Positions 1-13,889 of a stretch of DNA of 50,000 nucleotides are shown here, piece by piece. Source of the DNA: Chrysomallon squamiferum. Lineage: Eukaryota > Mollusca > Gastropoda > Neomphalida > Peltospiridae. The notes beneath the pieces were generated by a model. The model was not told the origin of the DNA and did not search any database. It was given only the letters and a program-made list of their open reading frames with translations. The stretch covers positions 9,202,489-9,252,488 of the forward strand of contig CM022669.1 of the NCBI GenBank assembly GCA_012295275.1, in the 5' to 3' direction. Made by a program: the position numbers and the translations under genes. How positions within the stretch are numbered: the stretch's first letter is position 1; every line of letters begins with the position of its first letter.

Positions 1-220
1 GTTTTTGTAGATGCATAATTCATCATATTGTGCTGGTGATTGATAGCAGTCATAAATCAAGTCTCTGTGTCAAACGTTCGGTGTCTTACTTGTGCACGTT
101 TCTCAGTCTTCAGACGTTTTAATTTATTGCCCAGCGGAGACGCGTCAACTGTGTAGTCTTTAATAAAATTACGCATCTGCTGTGATCTCTGATCTGTCTT
201 TCTCACTCGTTCTCTCTCTG

Positions 221-225
<5 letters not shown>

Positions 226-316
<91 letters not shown>
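226..316. repeat. (TG)n followed by (CA)n, inverted-repeat microsatellite
   Basis: About 55 bp of TG repeat is followed, after a two-base centre near 281, by about 35 bp of CA repeat. The two arms are reverse complements, so this is one large palindrome able to form a hairpin or cruciform. Alternating purine-pyrimidine tracts of this kind also favour Z-DNA. Confidence 0.9.
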
Positions 317-318
<2 letters not shown>

Positions 319-1221
319 GAATAACTGATCGGTATAGCTCGCTGCAGTTCGACATTCTCACCTTCGCAGGACAGTAACTGATGAAAACTAAATGAAATCG
401 ACAGTAGCTGACTGAGGCATATTGATTTCATTGTCGCGAACAGAAACTACAGATCAAAATAATAGTTCATAAATAACAACAATTTGTTTGTTATTTTTAA
501 GTGAAAACCGTTTGCAAAATGTTCCTTCAAGATCTAAACCAGCAATTAAACCCTAAAGAAGTAACTCTAGCATCTATTTGTCTGTAAATAACAAGTAGTT
601 TATACAAGTAAATACTTTTCCTGAGTTGAAAACTTTCATTATACATTTGTCAATCCATCACATCTTGTCATTGTGTGTGTGTGTGTCTGTGTATGTGTGT
701 ATGTCTGTGTCTATATATCCATCTATCTGTTTATACGACTTCAGTTCCTCTCACTTTCTGTTTCTTTCAACATCACTCTTCTAATAGTTTCAAAATTTCT
801 GACACAGAACTAGTCAAATATTAATAAAGTACGCAAACTTCTAAATCTGACTTGGAAAACAAACAAATGCTTGGAAACTTGTGATTCAGAATATCCTTAG
901 GGGAAAAGTTATGCTACAGATGCTAAATCCCTTTCAAAGAAAAGATTATGTTAAATTTTTAAAACGAGCGAGTTCAAATATTCCGTACTGTGTCTTTTTT
1001 GTTCAGTTTCCTTGACGATAACATCCCTGTGCAGATAATTTATTTTCGTTCACGACTTTTTTTTTTTTTTTTTTTTTTTCGCTTTCTGATTTTTCTTTGC
1101 TTTAACTATTTAATGATGTCAAGGGAAAACTTTATATAAAGTTGTTGTATTATTTATTCATTTTGTTTATGTTAAAAATAGAAAGAAATTTTCTTTTTTA
1201 TTCAGACAATATTAATATTAA

Positions 1222-1247
1222 GCTACTACTACTACTACCTCTACCAT

Positions 1248-1321
<74 letters not shown>

Positions 1322-1371
1322 ATAATAATAATAATAATAATAAGAAGAAGAAGAAGAAGAAGAAGAAGAAA
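1222..1371. repeat. Composite triplet microsatellite (CTA)n-(AAT)n-(AAG)n
   Basis: About 98 bp of CTA/ACT units pass into AAT units (about 1319-1342) and then AAG units (to about 1371). The step changes of motif suggest successive point mutations spread by slippage. Long peptides of L, I and R on one strand, or V, L and F on the other, are artefacts of the repeat. Confidence 0.9.
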
Positions 1372-2678
1372 GAACCATAATTCCAGAAAAAAATAAAAAT
1401 AGAAATAAATAAATAAAAAACATGAAAAAGGTCATTATTCTTTGAGATCATTAAATATTAGTATATTTAATCTGTACATTAAAACTTCGTTAAGCACGCA
1501 ATGAAAACAAAAACATGTTGTGTTTTATTTTCTTAGAGATGCTGCACATTACGTTTTTAAACAGTTTCAAATGGTACTAAAAGAAAAATAAATAACCAAT
1601 AACAAAGAAATAATAATAACAAATAAATTAAAACTAATAATAATAAAAATTATTATAAAAAAAATGAGTGAAGAAAAATAGAAAAATCCGAAAAAAAAAA
1701 AAACAGAAAACATTTTCAAAAAAAAAAGGTCCTTAATTGAAAAAAAATAAAAAATCAGTTTTCTAAATTCTAATCGTTTACTTAGTTACTGGTGAATTTT
1801 TTTTTTTTTTAAATATTTTTAATTATTGTTTTATTCTATATCATATTAGCCTATTTTATTTTCGTCTTTTTAAAAGTTCTAACATTTTTCATTTATTTTA
1901 TTTAATTTTTTTTTTTTTTTTAAATATATTGCTAACATTTCTTTATCTCCAAGATCCAAAAGACAAATTCAGCAAAATAAAAAATCCTCAAATGTTTCTC
2001 AATGGAGCAATCTGCTTCCGACACTCGCAGATTTCAGATATTTATGGATGTGGTCTGGATAAGCAGGCGAATATTAGTTTATAAAATACAAACATCAACA
2101 GAAAGCAACAGGCCCTTGTACGGTCTGCTAATGAAAATATTTACAGATATAAAAACGTGTGTTAAAACGGGCTGAAAACCAGTTACTGCTCACAAGGGTA
2201 AGACCTGTGTGAAAGACAACTAACCCCCTTTTCTGTTTATATGTTACAGTAATAAAATTTCATTTTACTCTGGTGTCCAAGCCTGTTTGTTTTTTTTGTT
2301 TGTTTTTTTCGTTCGCTTTCTTCCGCTGTGGTTCTAAAACTTTCTTTTTTAACCTTTCTGTAGAAAAAGCACATCAGACTGTACATTTATTTCTAAATCC
2401 AGTTTTCGTTCCAGAATGATCATCAAACCTAAGTGTGTGTCTGCGAAATTGCAGAGAAGTGAGTGATGTTCTTATTTTAAAATTAATATAAAATGACGGA
2501 TAGTAATAAAAATTCATTCTTTCATTTTCTTTTACATTTTTAAATACAACAGAGCATGTTTGCTTTTTGTTACTTTATTTCAACTATAAATAAGCAGCCA
2601 ATTTTTTTTAACTTCATATTTTGAGTCTGTTCTTTATCTCTCTTTCTCTTTCTAAACGTCTGTCATTTATAAATACTA

Positions 2679-2714
<36 letters not shown>

Positions 2715-2926
2715 GTTTGTATGTATATGTGTGTATGTATGTATGTATGTATATATGTGTATGTATGTATGTAGGTATGTGTATGTATGTAGGTATGTAT
2801 GTACATGTATGTATGTATGTGTATATATGTATGTATGTATGTATGTATGTTTGTTTGTATGTATGTATGTATGTATGTATGTATGTATGTATGTATGTAT
2901 GTATGTATGTATGTATGTATATATAT
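2679..2926. repeat. (CA)n then long (GTAT)n tetranucleotide array
   Basis: A short CA tract (about 2679-2712) is followed by about 210 bp of GTAT units with occasional GTAG and GTTT variants. It is open in several frames on both strands only because the unit lacks stop codons. Confidence 0.9.
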
Positions 2927-3010
2927 CCTGAATCTCTATAAAGCTACGATTAGATAAATTTCTATATTTTTGATCACTGACAAACAGAGGACAGTTTTCT
3001 TTTGTGTGTC

Positions 3011-3012
<2 letters not shown>

Positions 3013-3056
<44 letters not shown>

Positions 3057-3080
3057 CACAAATATATATATATATATATA
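3013..3080. repeat. (TG)n and (TA)n dinucleotide tract
   Basis: About 40 bp of TG repeat, a short TATACACAAA spacer, then about 18 bp of TA repeat. Confidence 0.85.
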
Positions 3081-4678
3081 AAATGTACGTATTTTTTTTC
3101 TGGTCACTGTCATATTAGTACACGTGTATATGTACACATGCACACTTATGTAAACCAGTCTGTCCATTCATACGCTTTCCTGTCTGTACGTTTCTTTCAT
3201 ACTCACGGTTGTTTCGCTGTTTTCTTCAGCTGGATAACGAAGTAAGACTCGAGAGAACGCTCGGTAATTTTCTGTCTGATGGAGTAAGCGAGCTCGCAGT
3301 TTACACGACTCGGTTTAATCTGGTCACACTTTAACTCAATCGCTATTTGTCCTGGCTTTTCTTTCCCAGCTAATCAACTTTGCGTGTGGAAAACTGCAGA
3401 GGTTAGTGTCACGTGTTCCGTTAGTCCTAATCCGATATATCAGACTGAAACGTAACGACAATCAAATCAAATCAAACACACTGCTTTAGAACAAGTTAAA
3501 AAAAAAAAAAAAAAAAAATATGTCTCTTCTTTAATTCGGCACAAATTGAGCAGAAAAAAAAAAAAAAAAAAAAAAAGATTGTGTGAGTAATGCAAATATC
3601 TTTATTGTGTATACTTCTGAAGGTGTCTGTGTGTCTGTATTTGCATCTGTACGTCTGTGTGTTTGTCTATGTGTTTGTAGTTTCTGCATTGGGAGATGGT
3701 GTCTGTATTTACAGTACTTTTTGCTTGTTTTTAGCTAACAGTTTGTATTTAAGACAGATAATTTATCTTTAACAATGTATATTTACAGCTCAGAATATGT
3801 GTTAAAGCTGAGAACGTACATTTAAAACAGAGAAACTAATGTTTGAAACTAATGATGTATGTTTTTATATACTTTTACATATGAACAGTGTTTTATTTGT
3901 TTACCGATAGCAGGTACTCGTTGTATGAAATAAATATTCTAAAGTACGTTTACTGTACTCTAAGTGGTGATTTAATACAAATATAACATGATTAATACAA
4001 ATGCACATGTTTGTTATTAATAAAGTATGCAAATGTTTTCGGGCGAATTACACTCGCATTCTTTATTTCCATCAATGAAACATTCCGATTACCATGACAA
4101 CGTCACAACAAAGAAATGAAAATGTATTTTCAATAACTGATATTAAAACTCATCTACAGATCTGATTATAGAGAAAGAATTACCAAAAAAAAAAAAAAAA
4201 AATAATAATAATAATAATAATAAAATAAAATAAAAAATAAAAAATGTAAGGAAAAAATAGAAAGAAATAAAAATAAAAGGAAACAAAGAATGAGAGAAAA
4301 TCAAGTGTATTATAAAACAAATTTCAGGCGACACAGTGAGCTCGGTCACGTGGAAACACGATATTACACTTCATTAAAAATGTATGATAATATTCGTATG
4401 AATTCATGAACTAAAGTATGAAATGTGTGATGAATAGATTAATAGGCAGGTACACCTCACGATGAAGAGAAATCTGAACAATCTCCGCATTCGTCTAGAA
4501 ATGAAGAGAAATTTTTTTTGTGCACAATCGCTGAAAGAGTAAACTATATGTCAGTGCTGAAAACAGTAGTAAAAGAGCACACAGTTAGAACGGGGAAAAA
4601 AAAAACAAGTGAAACCTTTTAGAAGGATGATTTCTAAACTCATTTCTCAGCCATAAAACACTACAATGTATTTCTGTT

Positions 4679-4860
4679 GTTCTGTTTGTTTGTATGTATT
4701 TATATGTGGATGTCTGTCTTTCCGTCTCTTTGATGTATGTTTGTGTGCGTATGTAGATATGTGTGTATGTTGATATGTGTGTATGTATGTATGTATTTAT
4801 GTGTGTATATAAGTAAGTATGTATGTATGTATGTATGTATGTTTGTATGTATGTATGAAT
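4679..4860. repeat. Imperfect GTAT/TGTA tetranucleotide array
   Basis: Degenerate GTAT-type units, most regular at about 4815-4858. Related in motif to the array at 2713-2926 but more decayed. Confidence 0.75.
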
Positions 4861-5215
4861 ATAGTGTAGATGTGTACATACGTACGTATGCACCTATGTA
4901 TCAGTGTATGTATCTATGTGTTTGTGATTTCCATGTACAATTTCCAAAACAAAAACCACAATATCAAACACACTATTCCCAACAGTTTAATTTGCATTAG
5001 GAATTCATGTTGGTGAACCTATTTCAAACTGTTGAGTGTCACGTCAGGTTGATTAATAATAGATACTAACGACCTCCTTACTTTTGTCTCAGTGGGTAGC
5101 CACATTTTGATGTTTTCACAGCGCGCTTTGCTGTATTGTTACCACAGAATATGTAATCACTGTCCTGCTAAATAACACGTATGTCAGAAACAGGCCGCAC
5201 AGTTTTAAAATAAAC

Positions 5216-5264
5216 ATGTTATTTGTGTTGTTGTCGTGTTTCGCACGAAGAGTTTGTTTTATAG
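5216..5264 (+). CDS. Candidate signal-peptide exon of the Dpr/zig-8-like gene
   Basis: An ATG in a favourable context (AAAC before ATG) opens a 49-base segment encoding MLFVLLSCFARRVCFI plus one base, followed directly by a perfect donor GTAAGT. It ends after codon base 1, exactly the phase needed by the Ig exon at 20648, which starts with codon bases 2 and 3; the join makes an Asp codon. The peptide has a short hydrophobic core (LFVLLSCF) and a possible cleavage site after SCFA. The frame is open upstream to a TGA at 5108 with no other ATG. The core is short, two arginines follow it, and the implied intron is 15.4 kb, so this is an inference. The true first exon may lie elsewhere, even outside the window. 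Confidence 0.33.
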
Positions 5265-6660
5265 GTAAGTTAGGTTTTTATCCCGTTCCAACCAGTGTCC
5301 CCCGCCCCCTAATGGCGCGCCAGTGTCTCTGCTCTGATACATTATTATGTTTTTTGACTACACGCATATTTCTTTGAAGCTGTGATCTTGCGCGCGCGAA
5401 CACTCACGCACAAACGCACACTCGGACACACATACACACATAAACGCACACAAATAAACAGACACAGTTTTTCTCTCTTTCTCTCTCTCGTTCTGTGTTA
5501 GCCCGTGTTTCGTCTGGCCGAGAACAGACGAACTCGTCAGCTGACCGTTACGCCTCGATTCGAAAAATGTCCGAAGATTTCCGAGTGCGATGATTTATGG
5601 AAGCTTTCTCTTGCAGTGGCGTGTGTATGTACCACTAAATGGCAATTTTTATTGCTCCATCGAACTTGAAAATGACCGAAATGAAGGAATGTGAAACGAA
5701 AATGATTGTTAAATGAGTACACTAGCCGGAATCGTTGCCAACCATACTGATGGCAAAAATTAGTGAAAAAAAAAAAAAAAAAAAGATATGGACATATCTA
5801 TTGCAAGAAACCAGCTATATCTATCTGAATGTCTGTCTGAGCAGTTCACCGCCAGAGAATACTCGGGTTAATTCTCTGTCTGTCAGAGTGTCTGTTTGTC
5901 TACTATTTTCATTTGTTTTGCACTTTCTCTAACGGCTACGAACTGTATGGCAACAGTCGACGAACCATAAAAAAGCAGCTGATTAAAATATCCTATTAAT
6001 ACAACTCGTATTTAATACAACTTTATGTATTTCATTTATTTATTTTCCATGTAAAGGGATTAAGATTCCTTTTATAAACGCTCAAAGAAATGCCCACGAC
6101 AGACGTACATAAACATAAAATTCTTAAGAAGGAGAGACGTAATTATTAATTCTTGTTATTATGACTTTACACTGTAAAAGTAATGAAAGAGGTCAGTCGA
6201 CAAGAATGCACTGAAAAGGAAAGAGATAAATTATTTGTGTGCTGGTCAACTGGTGGAGATGTGATCTCATTTGCTCTCTGCCTGGAGAAAGAACACGACT
6301 GTTCCCAGCTTCACACTTCCCAATCTCGCGTCGTTACAGACGGTGCAGAACCAGAGTGCGACCAGCAGACGATAGTTTAGGATATTTATCTGTCTAAATT
6401 GACTGAGCAAATCTGCGACGAGCAGGGAAATTTCAGCTGCCGGCTTTAGCCACAATCAGCTTTCAGAGCGAACACGCTTTATGTTTCCCAACAAGCTTCC
6501 ATTTTGCCAAATCAAGAAATAAATAACTGTAGAATGAAAAAAAAAAAAAAAAAAAGAATGAAAAAAAAAAAAGAAATTGATGCTTCCTTTATTTCGATCT
6601 TCTTTTTTTTTTTCGTTTTATTAAAGTTTTCAATGAAATGATAAAAAAAAAGAATTGCCT

Positions 6661-6880
6661 GATTTTATTGTTGTTGTTGTTGTCTTTGTTATTATGTTGT
6701 TGTTGTTATTGTTATTATGTTGTTGTTGTTGTTGTTTCTGTTGGTGATGATGATGTTAGTGATGTGGTAGTCATTGTGGTAGTTCTGCTAGTGGTGGAGG
6801 TTGTGGTTGTGATGGTAGTTACGATGGTTGTTGTTCTGGTGGTAGATGTGATGGTGCTGGTGTTTTTGTGGTTGTGATCT
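6661..6880. repeat. Imperfect TTG/GTT-GGT triplet repeat
   Basis: Degenerate TTG, TTA, GTT and GGT triplets over about 220 bp, giving an L/C/V-rich false open frame. Confidence 0.75.
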
Positions 6881-8009
6881 ATTGATGGTGGTGCTAATGA
6901 TTATCGCTCTGGTGGGTATTTTTTGTCGTTTTTGTTTTTTCATGATGATCCTTCTGTTCTGGTTGAGGCTTATGGTTGTGAAGGTGGTGGTTCTGTTGGC
7001 GGGGTATTGACGTTCTTCTTGTTGTCGTTGCCATGTTTAATGATTAATGATTTTCCCATTATGCTGCAGCTTTCATTCCTTGCTATTATTATTATTATTA
7101 TTATTTAATTTTTATGACTAAATTAAATTTAATTTCTTCCAGGCTGAGATATAAATTTCACAGGACTGTGTTTGATTTATTAGACGTGGACAGCTCGATA
7201 TGGCTTTTAGTCCATAACGTCGATGACTGGTCATTTCAAGACAAGATAATAGATAAATTATTTGCACATGGATGCGTTTGTGAAACATAAGAGACAATAA
7301 AAACCGGCGCTAGACGCTTTACGAACATGTTGTTAAGGCTGGCAGAATTTTTGATTCAGCAAATGTGAGAATTAATTACCTACCATAAAAAAAAAATAAA
7401 ATAAAAATGTTACACGGCACATTCGGAAAAACTGACTTGTTGAACCGCGACATTGGATCTATAAACAAAAATAGTGTTTCTCCTTTGACCAATCGAATCT
7501 AGGCTTTGTTTTCAATTCTTATTTCTTCTACTGTTTTTTTTATTATTATTATTATTTTTTTATTTCCCTTGTTTAATACACAAACAACCGCAAAGAACAG
7601 AAAATTACCAGCTGGAACAATAAAAGAGATAAAACGTCGCTGGAACGGAACGAACGGATTTCGTGCAAACTAATCTCTGCTTTTGTTGAGTTGTTGTTTT
7701 TTTGTGTGTTTATAAATACTGTCTTCTTTCTACGTTGCCTTAATTCCGAAATGATTTTCTGTCACGGCTGACACAAATTGGATGATCGGGTTTACAGTCG
7801 TGTCGAGGTTTTATTGATAATTAGCGATTAATGAAAAAATAAAAAAAATAATGTATAGTTGTCTTTTTTTGTTGATTCTTGTCAATTTCATGGTTCAAAG
7901 TGTCAGGATCTATAAATAACTCAAATTGAGATTTTATCTTGTAAATTCCTTTTAACTTAACCTGATTTGTTACTATTTATTTGTTTATTTGTTTGTTTAT
8001 TTATTTATT

Positions 8010-8051
<42 letters not shown>

Positions 8052-8389
8052 TTATGTTTAATAAATAGTAAGAAACATTTATTTATAAAATATTTTGTAT
8101 TTAACTTTCTGTTTTTATGTCTTTGTATTTATAATCATCAGAATGTATCAGAATCTGAATTCTTTTTGTTTTAATATTATTTCTACTTCTCTAAACAAAC
8201 ATAAAGAAAATAAAAAAAATAATAAAATAATAATAATAATAATAAAGAAAAAAGAAAAAAGAAAAAGAAAAAAATCCTGGCTTTGCATAGACCATTTCTT
8301 AAATCAGAATATCCATTCTTACATGACAGAACTGCAATTTCAAAATTATAACAAATTAACTGAATGCATTTCCGAGAATTTTATATCTG

Positions 8390-8423
<34 letters not shown>

Positions 8424-9030
8424 GACTGAAAAACTACGACGTTTCTGATGAATTCGTTTCTACTTAATCGATCTATTTAGCGTTTTTCCTCTATACACCA
8501 CGGTTCAGCATTTCAGCTTCTTGCAGATAAATCGGCAAGATTACGGGAAGCCCATGAGTTAAAACAAAAATGATTAGTTCCCCCATACTCAATCAGCTTC
8601 TCCTCTCAGTAATCCGGGATATCCCGTATTGAATCGGGACAGATTTTGAAATTGGGCTCAGAAGACGAATAGCAATCGAAGCAATGTTTTCCTTACAAAT
8701 GCGACATATTAGTCAATCACAATCTAATAACATCTCACTAAGTGTCATTTATCTTTTTTTTCTCAATCACGACTTCTGTACTTTAAACATTCGACTTTTA
8801 AAGGCAAAACAAGCGCCTTGACCCGATGTCCTGATACTGTATTAGTTATACAATCAGCACAGTGAGTTGTGTACAGGAGCACTGGTTGTCTCGTGAAAAA
8901 TCTATTAGCTGTGTGAAAACAGTTACAAACAGCAGGGATAGGTGGAATAATGAAAGAAAGAATACAGAGTGAAAGAAAAATTAAAAACAGCGAGAGAAAA
9001 TCACGATGAGAAAATGTATTTGTTTGTGAT

Positions 9031-9340
9031 ATCTGTAGTAATAGCAGTAGTAGCTGTAGTAGTAGCAGCAGCTGTAGTAGTAGTAGTAGACGTAGTAGCA
9101 GCAGTAGTAGCAGTAATAGTAGTTGTAGTAACTGTAATAGTAATAGAAGTAATAATTGTAGTAGTTGTTGTATTAGTAGTTAATGGCAGTGGTAGAAGTT
9201 GTATTAGTAGTTAAGTAATAGTGCCAATAGCAGTAACTGTAATCTTTACCGTTGTTAGTGTTGTAGTGATGTAATAGTAGTAGTAATAACAATAATAATT
9301 GTAGTGATGATTGTACTAATAGTAGTATTAGAAGTAATAG
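9031..9340. repeat. Imperfect (GTA)n triplet array
   Basis: GTA/AGT units interrupted by GCA, ATA and GTT triplets over about 300 bp. The V/A-rich frame on the + strand and the L-rich frame on the - strand are repeat artefacts. Confidence 0.8.
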
Positions 9341-11380
9341 TAATAATAACGGTGGTGCTGGTACTAGTAATAACACCAGCAGTTTCTTCATTAATATTTG
9401 CTAAATGTTTATTAAATCGTGTTTTTCAATCACAAAAAATGATTTATTTGTGTGTTCTGTAACAAAACTGTGGTTGGTGAAACTGGCTAATCTCAAGGAA
9501 AACGCACACTGGACACTCCTATTTCATATTTTCTCTGTGTTTGTATTGGAATGGTTTTTCCCCGATGTTTGTCTATCTGAGTATTATACCAATCTGTCTA
9601 CTTAGATCTCTATTAATCTGTGTGTAATGATTCTATATCTGTTAATTAGCGTGTCCGTGTCTGTAGCTTTAATCATCTGCCTTGTTTTACAAATATCAGT
9701 CTGACTGTTTCACTGTCTGTCTGTGTGTTTTATACTAGAGCAAGCATATTATTATTATTATTATTATTGGTATTACTGTTATTATTAATGCTCTTGTCTT
9801 TTTCTTCTCTCTTTCGTTTATTTTATTCCTTCACTTTTCTTTTATTCCTCCCTATTTCTTCTTTCTTTTCGTTTAATATTTCCTTCTTTACTATTTTTTT
9901 TTTTTTTGCTTTCATTCTCTCTTCGTTAGTAGAAACATTTCAGAGATTACAAACATCTGAAATGGACTGAAATGGACTGAAATATTTAACACGTAGTGGC
10001 TCGTTCTGCTGGTGAGAGTGCCGTGGACCCGCCGATACTTTTATGGCTGAAACGGTCGAAAGGCGACGCTAAAATACGGAATCTTGTTATCAACTCTTCC
10101 ATGACGCTTTCCATCTGAATTATGGATAATGATTCACTGTGTACGCCACTTACTGAATAGAGAAATGGCGGGGTGCACAATTCAGACTAAGTACGACAAC
10201 AAACATTTTTTCTCTCTCTCTTTCTGTCTCTGGGGGCCAGTTCAACAGCAAACACGATCGATCCCAGGCATCGACGGTATCGATTGATTTCTTCAGGTTT
10301 TTGTCCCACTCAGGCAATTGTTTGATATTTGTTTTTAGAAAGAGACAAATCACAATTCACAGCACACACCCAGAGAAAAAAAACAGTTGTACTGTAACTG
10401 CTATCACATCTGCTGTACATCGTTATAACTGCATACACTATAAACACTGTTATTAACTCAAGTGGTACATTATTAATATGACTGCTACTATCAATAGTGC
10501 TGCTGACGTTACCATTACAACAACAGCATCTACTACTACTATTTCCGTATGATGATACTATTTCCATGACTCTTTAGAACTGCCATAACTACTACTATTT
10601 TTACAACTACATCCACCGCCATTATCATCAGTATTTCTTGTAGTTGGTTTTTTTTTTGTTGTTGTTTTTCTTTATTCCTTATGTTATTCTATTTATTTTA
10701 TTATTACAGTTGGTTTGTGAGTCTTTCTTGTGAGTCTCATTTTATTCTCAATTTACGTTTTGACTTCACATGTCCAATAAGACAGTCGTGACTGAAAGTT
10801 AAAAAGTCAAGTACACTTCGAGAAAACAGCGACGTTTTCTACTAATTGAACAGCTCCGTTATTTAGGTCACACACGTTTTACTAGTTAAGCGTTAACGGC
10901 AAAGGGAGATAATTAATTCTTTACAAGAAAAGCCTTTTCTTTATTTTTTTTTTTTAGTTTTTTCCTTTTTTTTTCTCTTCAGCATCGCGCCTTTCTCCGC
11001 TGTTTGTATCTTTTCTCCCGGATCGCAGTGAATAATTAACCAGTCTGGGAATGTCGGTCCCCAGGGTATCAGTCTCCACGTTGTTTAGCATCAAAGAACG
11101 GCGGTTATTGATAGTAAAGTGGGTTTCCTGTTAATCAATTAATACCTACATCTCTATTCTTTGTCCACTAAAGGTCATTCTGTGCGTTACATGCAGATTA
11201 CTGAGTGTAAGCCGCACCCGAGTGTAGCACACAGCTGAGAGATGAAGCGAGATCTGAAGCCTGGAGTAACAGTTAGTTTACTAAAGAATGTGTAATTTTT
11301 CCTCAACCATTCGTTCGTTTAGTAGCAGCAGGAGATAGAAATTTCTTGTTAAAATGCAGTAATGAGATCTGATCAGTACT

Positions 11381-11420
11381 ATCACGTGTGCTCTAACCAC
11401 TAGACCACATTGCTGATTGA
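11381..11420 (-). mobile_element. tRNA-like fragment, possible SINE head
   Basis: Read on the minus strand, the segment has a tRNA-like D-arm and A-box: GGTCTAGTGGTTAGAGCA, with flanks that do not fold into a full tRNA. No good B box follows at normal spacing. It is most likely a degraded tRNA-derived SINE or tRNA pseudogene. Confidence 0.35.
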
Positions 11421-12093
11421 ACCAAAGAGAGAGTAACAAAAGCAACCAAATCAATAGAGAAAAAAAAAATAAAAAATAAAACAAGGAAAAAAACAAAAAC
11501 AAATCGCGTTCAAAATTTATACAAGTATTTACATACAAAACCGCTTGAGGAAATCCATTTGTGTTACTAAGTAAAAAATTAACAATTTCACCCTCTCTGT
11601 GATTTCGTTTGTTTGAAATCGAAATCAGACGAACAAACGCCAAACGTTTATTAAACACTTCAGCTCATTTGCATCCTTTTGAACCGACGACGACGTCAGT
11701 TATTTCGTTGTCTTTTTTTTTTTTTTTTCATCTCCGTCGTCTTCCGAATAAAGTAAGACTGTAAACAAAATGTGGAAAAGATTAAATCAATATTATTTCT
11801 TTGTTTGTTCAGCGAGAGCCGCACGTAATCAGGAGAGGAAGGGTTCCGCTGCCAATCAAAGACAGATCGATTGAAAGAAAAGGTCTGAGTGAAGACAAAA
11901 TGATGACATAAAATGAACGAAATTAGAAATTGTTCTAAGCTAAATTTAATGTCTCAACAGAGAACCAGGCTAAGTTTACGATTAGGAGATTGTGTTCTTG
12001 CTGATCTTATTTTAGAAATGTCTTTTTAAGATTTTGGTGATCTGTTAATAAAACGTAGTGAAAATGTATAATCATTATATTAATACTGACAAA

Positions 12094-12235
12094 TACAATA
12101 ACAACGACAACAACAACAACAACAACAATAATAATAATAATAATAATAATAATAGCGATAAATATAACAACAACAATAGTAACAACAACAATAACATAAT
12201 AATAATAATAATGGTAATGATGATGACGATAATGA
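12094..12235. repeat. (AAC)n/(AAT)n triplet array
   Basis: AAC units grade into AAT units, then mixed AAC/AAT and ATG/ATA triplets. It gives poly-Asn on one strand and poly-Ile/Val on the other, neither taken as protein. Confidence 0.85.
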
Positions 12236-13158
12236 TGATGTGTACGATTCTTAAACATTTTTCTTCAAATTACATTAAAACTGGTTGATTTCTGAAGCAG
12301 TGTAAAAAATCTGATTAAGAAGTAAAAAGGAACTTAACAATTTTCACAAACATCAAGTCCTGTTTACTGCCAGATTCAATGATAAAAATTTGTTCAGTTA
12401 ATATTTATACTGATCTGTTATATTATGTAAGATCAACATTTTTTTTTTTATTGTTATTACAGAAACCATTTATTTATTTATTTATTTATTTATTTATTTG
12501 CCCTAACTGTGTCTGAAAAAAAAAAAAAAAAAAAAAAAATAAAAAAAAAAAATAAATAAAAAGAGATCATTAACAGTATTTTTTAAAGCACTTAAATAAA
12601 AGACCAATGATTCCTTCCGAGAAATTAAATCCAGAAAATATTCTATGCTGGTGCTGGAGATTTTGAACCCATCAGTAAACCTTTTAACATTGTCAGAATA
12701 AAACATTCTGAGCCTGGATAAAATCAATTTTAATTCTGGCCCTAATAGAGTGGAACAATAAATTATTGTCGAGTATTTAAGCTACTGACGGCTGTTGGAT
12801 TATAAGAAGAAATATTTAGATTGGTTGTACTGTACTGCAGCGTACGTACAAAGAAGAAACGGTTTCTTGGAAAGCTGGATGGCAACTCGAAGTCCTGCTG
12901 ATGGGATCGGACGCGAGTCTTTGTCGTTTAGGGTGATTGCCAGTGACCTGGCACCACGGCTGTGTTAAACCGGGGTTTGTACGTTTCTGGGGTCACCGGG
13001 TCAGTTGTACGTTTATTGATGTTATAAAAGAAGTCAGAAAGTATGAGTAACAGTTTAATGTGTTGACTTTATGGTTTCTGTCTTTAAGTTTATGTCTCGA
13101 AAGTTCTTGGAACGAATCTTAGAAAGCTTTTCTTACTGACTATTCATTTAACATACGA

Positions 13159-13255
<97 letters not shown>
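13159..13255. repeat. Poly-C followed by (CT)n
   Basis: Ten C residues run into about 87 bp of uninterrupted CT repeat. A homopurine-homopyrimidine mirror tract of this length can form triplex (H-DNA). Confidence 0.9.
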
Positions 13256-13257
<2 letters not shown>

Positions 13258-13889
13258 GTTTTTATCATCGTGTCTCAGTATGTCGTTTTATCATCTGTCT
13301 AACCTCCAAGACCTCTAATTGCATCATCTTCCTATCGCACATGTTTGTTTTTATTATCCCAGTCTAACCTAACTCAGGTTGTCCATACAATTTTACAACG
13401 CTTCCCACTATTTCTCGATTCATTTCGCATCACAAAAGCTTTTTCATGTTTCCTTAGTTACACCAAATAGTTTTGACCTGTCCTCTAATCAAAAAGTCGT
13501 TCATAAAAGCAGCGGGAATGGTTCTGTCTTCGAGTTGCCAATAAATACCTCTGTTGTCATATTAGCCGTGATTAATGTTTTTCCAAAACAAATCTTTTAG
13601 AGGAGAAGAGAAATTCAGGGTCTAATGCCGACAGAAAGTTTCTGGGTTTGGTGTTTTTTTTAATCTTCCTACGTCAGCGTTAACACGTTTACAACATCAT
13701 TCTGTTGTTTGTTTCCACTCTGAGATCTGTCAACTTGTCACCTGTTTTGTTTTTCTTACTCTTGTTTGCGTTTTTTATTTTCAGTTTTTTTTTTTCTAGT
13801 ACAAGTATTTTGTAACTGCCTTTTTTTTCTTCAGTTTCTTTTTTTTTTTTTTTTTTTTGGCGTTTTCTGTTATTATCATTAACAACAAT

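Larger units (their letters stand above)
1..5215. other. Gene-free upstream stretch
   Basis: I see no convincing coding exon, RNA gene or transposon. Open frames here come from CA, GTAT or CTA microsatellites and encode monotonous peptides. The rest is AT-rich with several homopolymer A or T runs (for example near 1059-1079, 3500-3520 and 3555-3576). It is probably 5' flank of the Ig-domain gene or a longer upstream intron. Confidence 0.6.

Noticed and set aside
6183-6380. 65-codon frame with mixed composition
   Set aside because: Short, unrecognised, and overlapped by an equally long antisense frame. No splice or domain evidence, so it was kept only as part of a high-complexity block.
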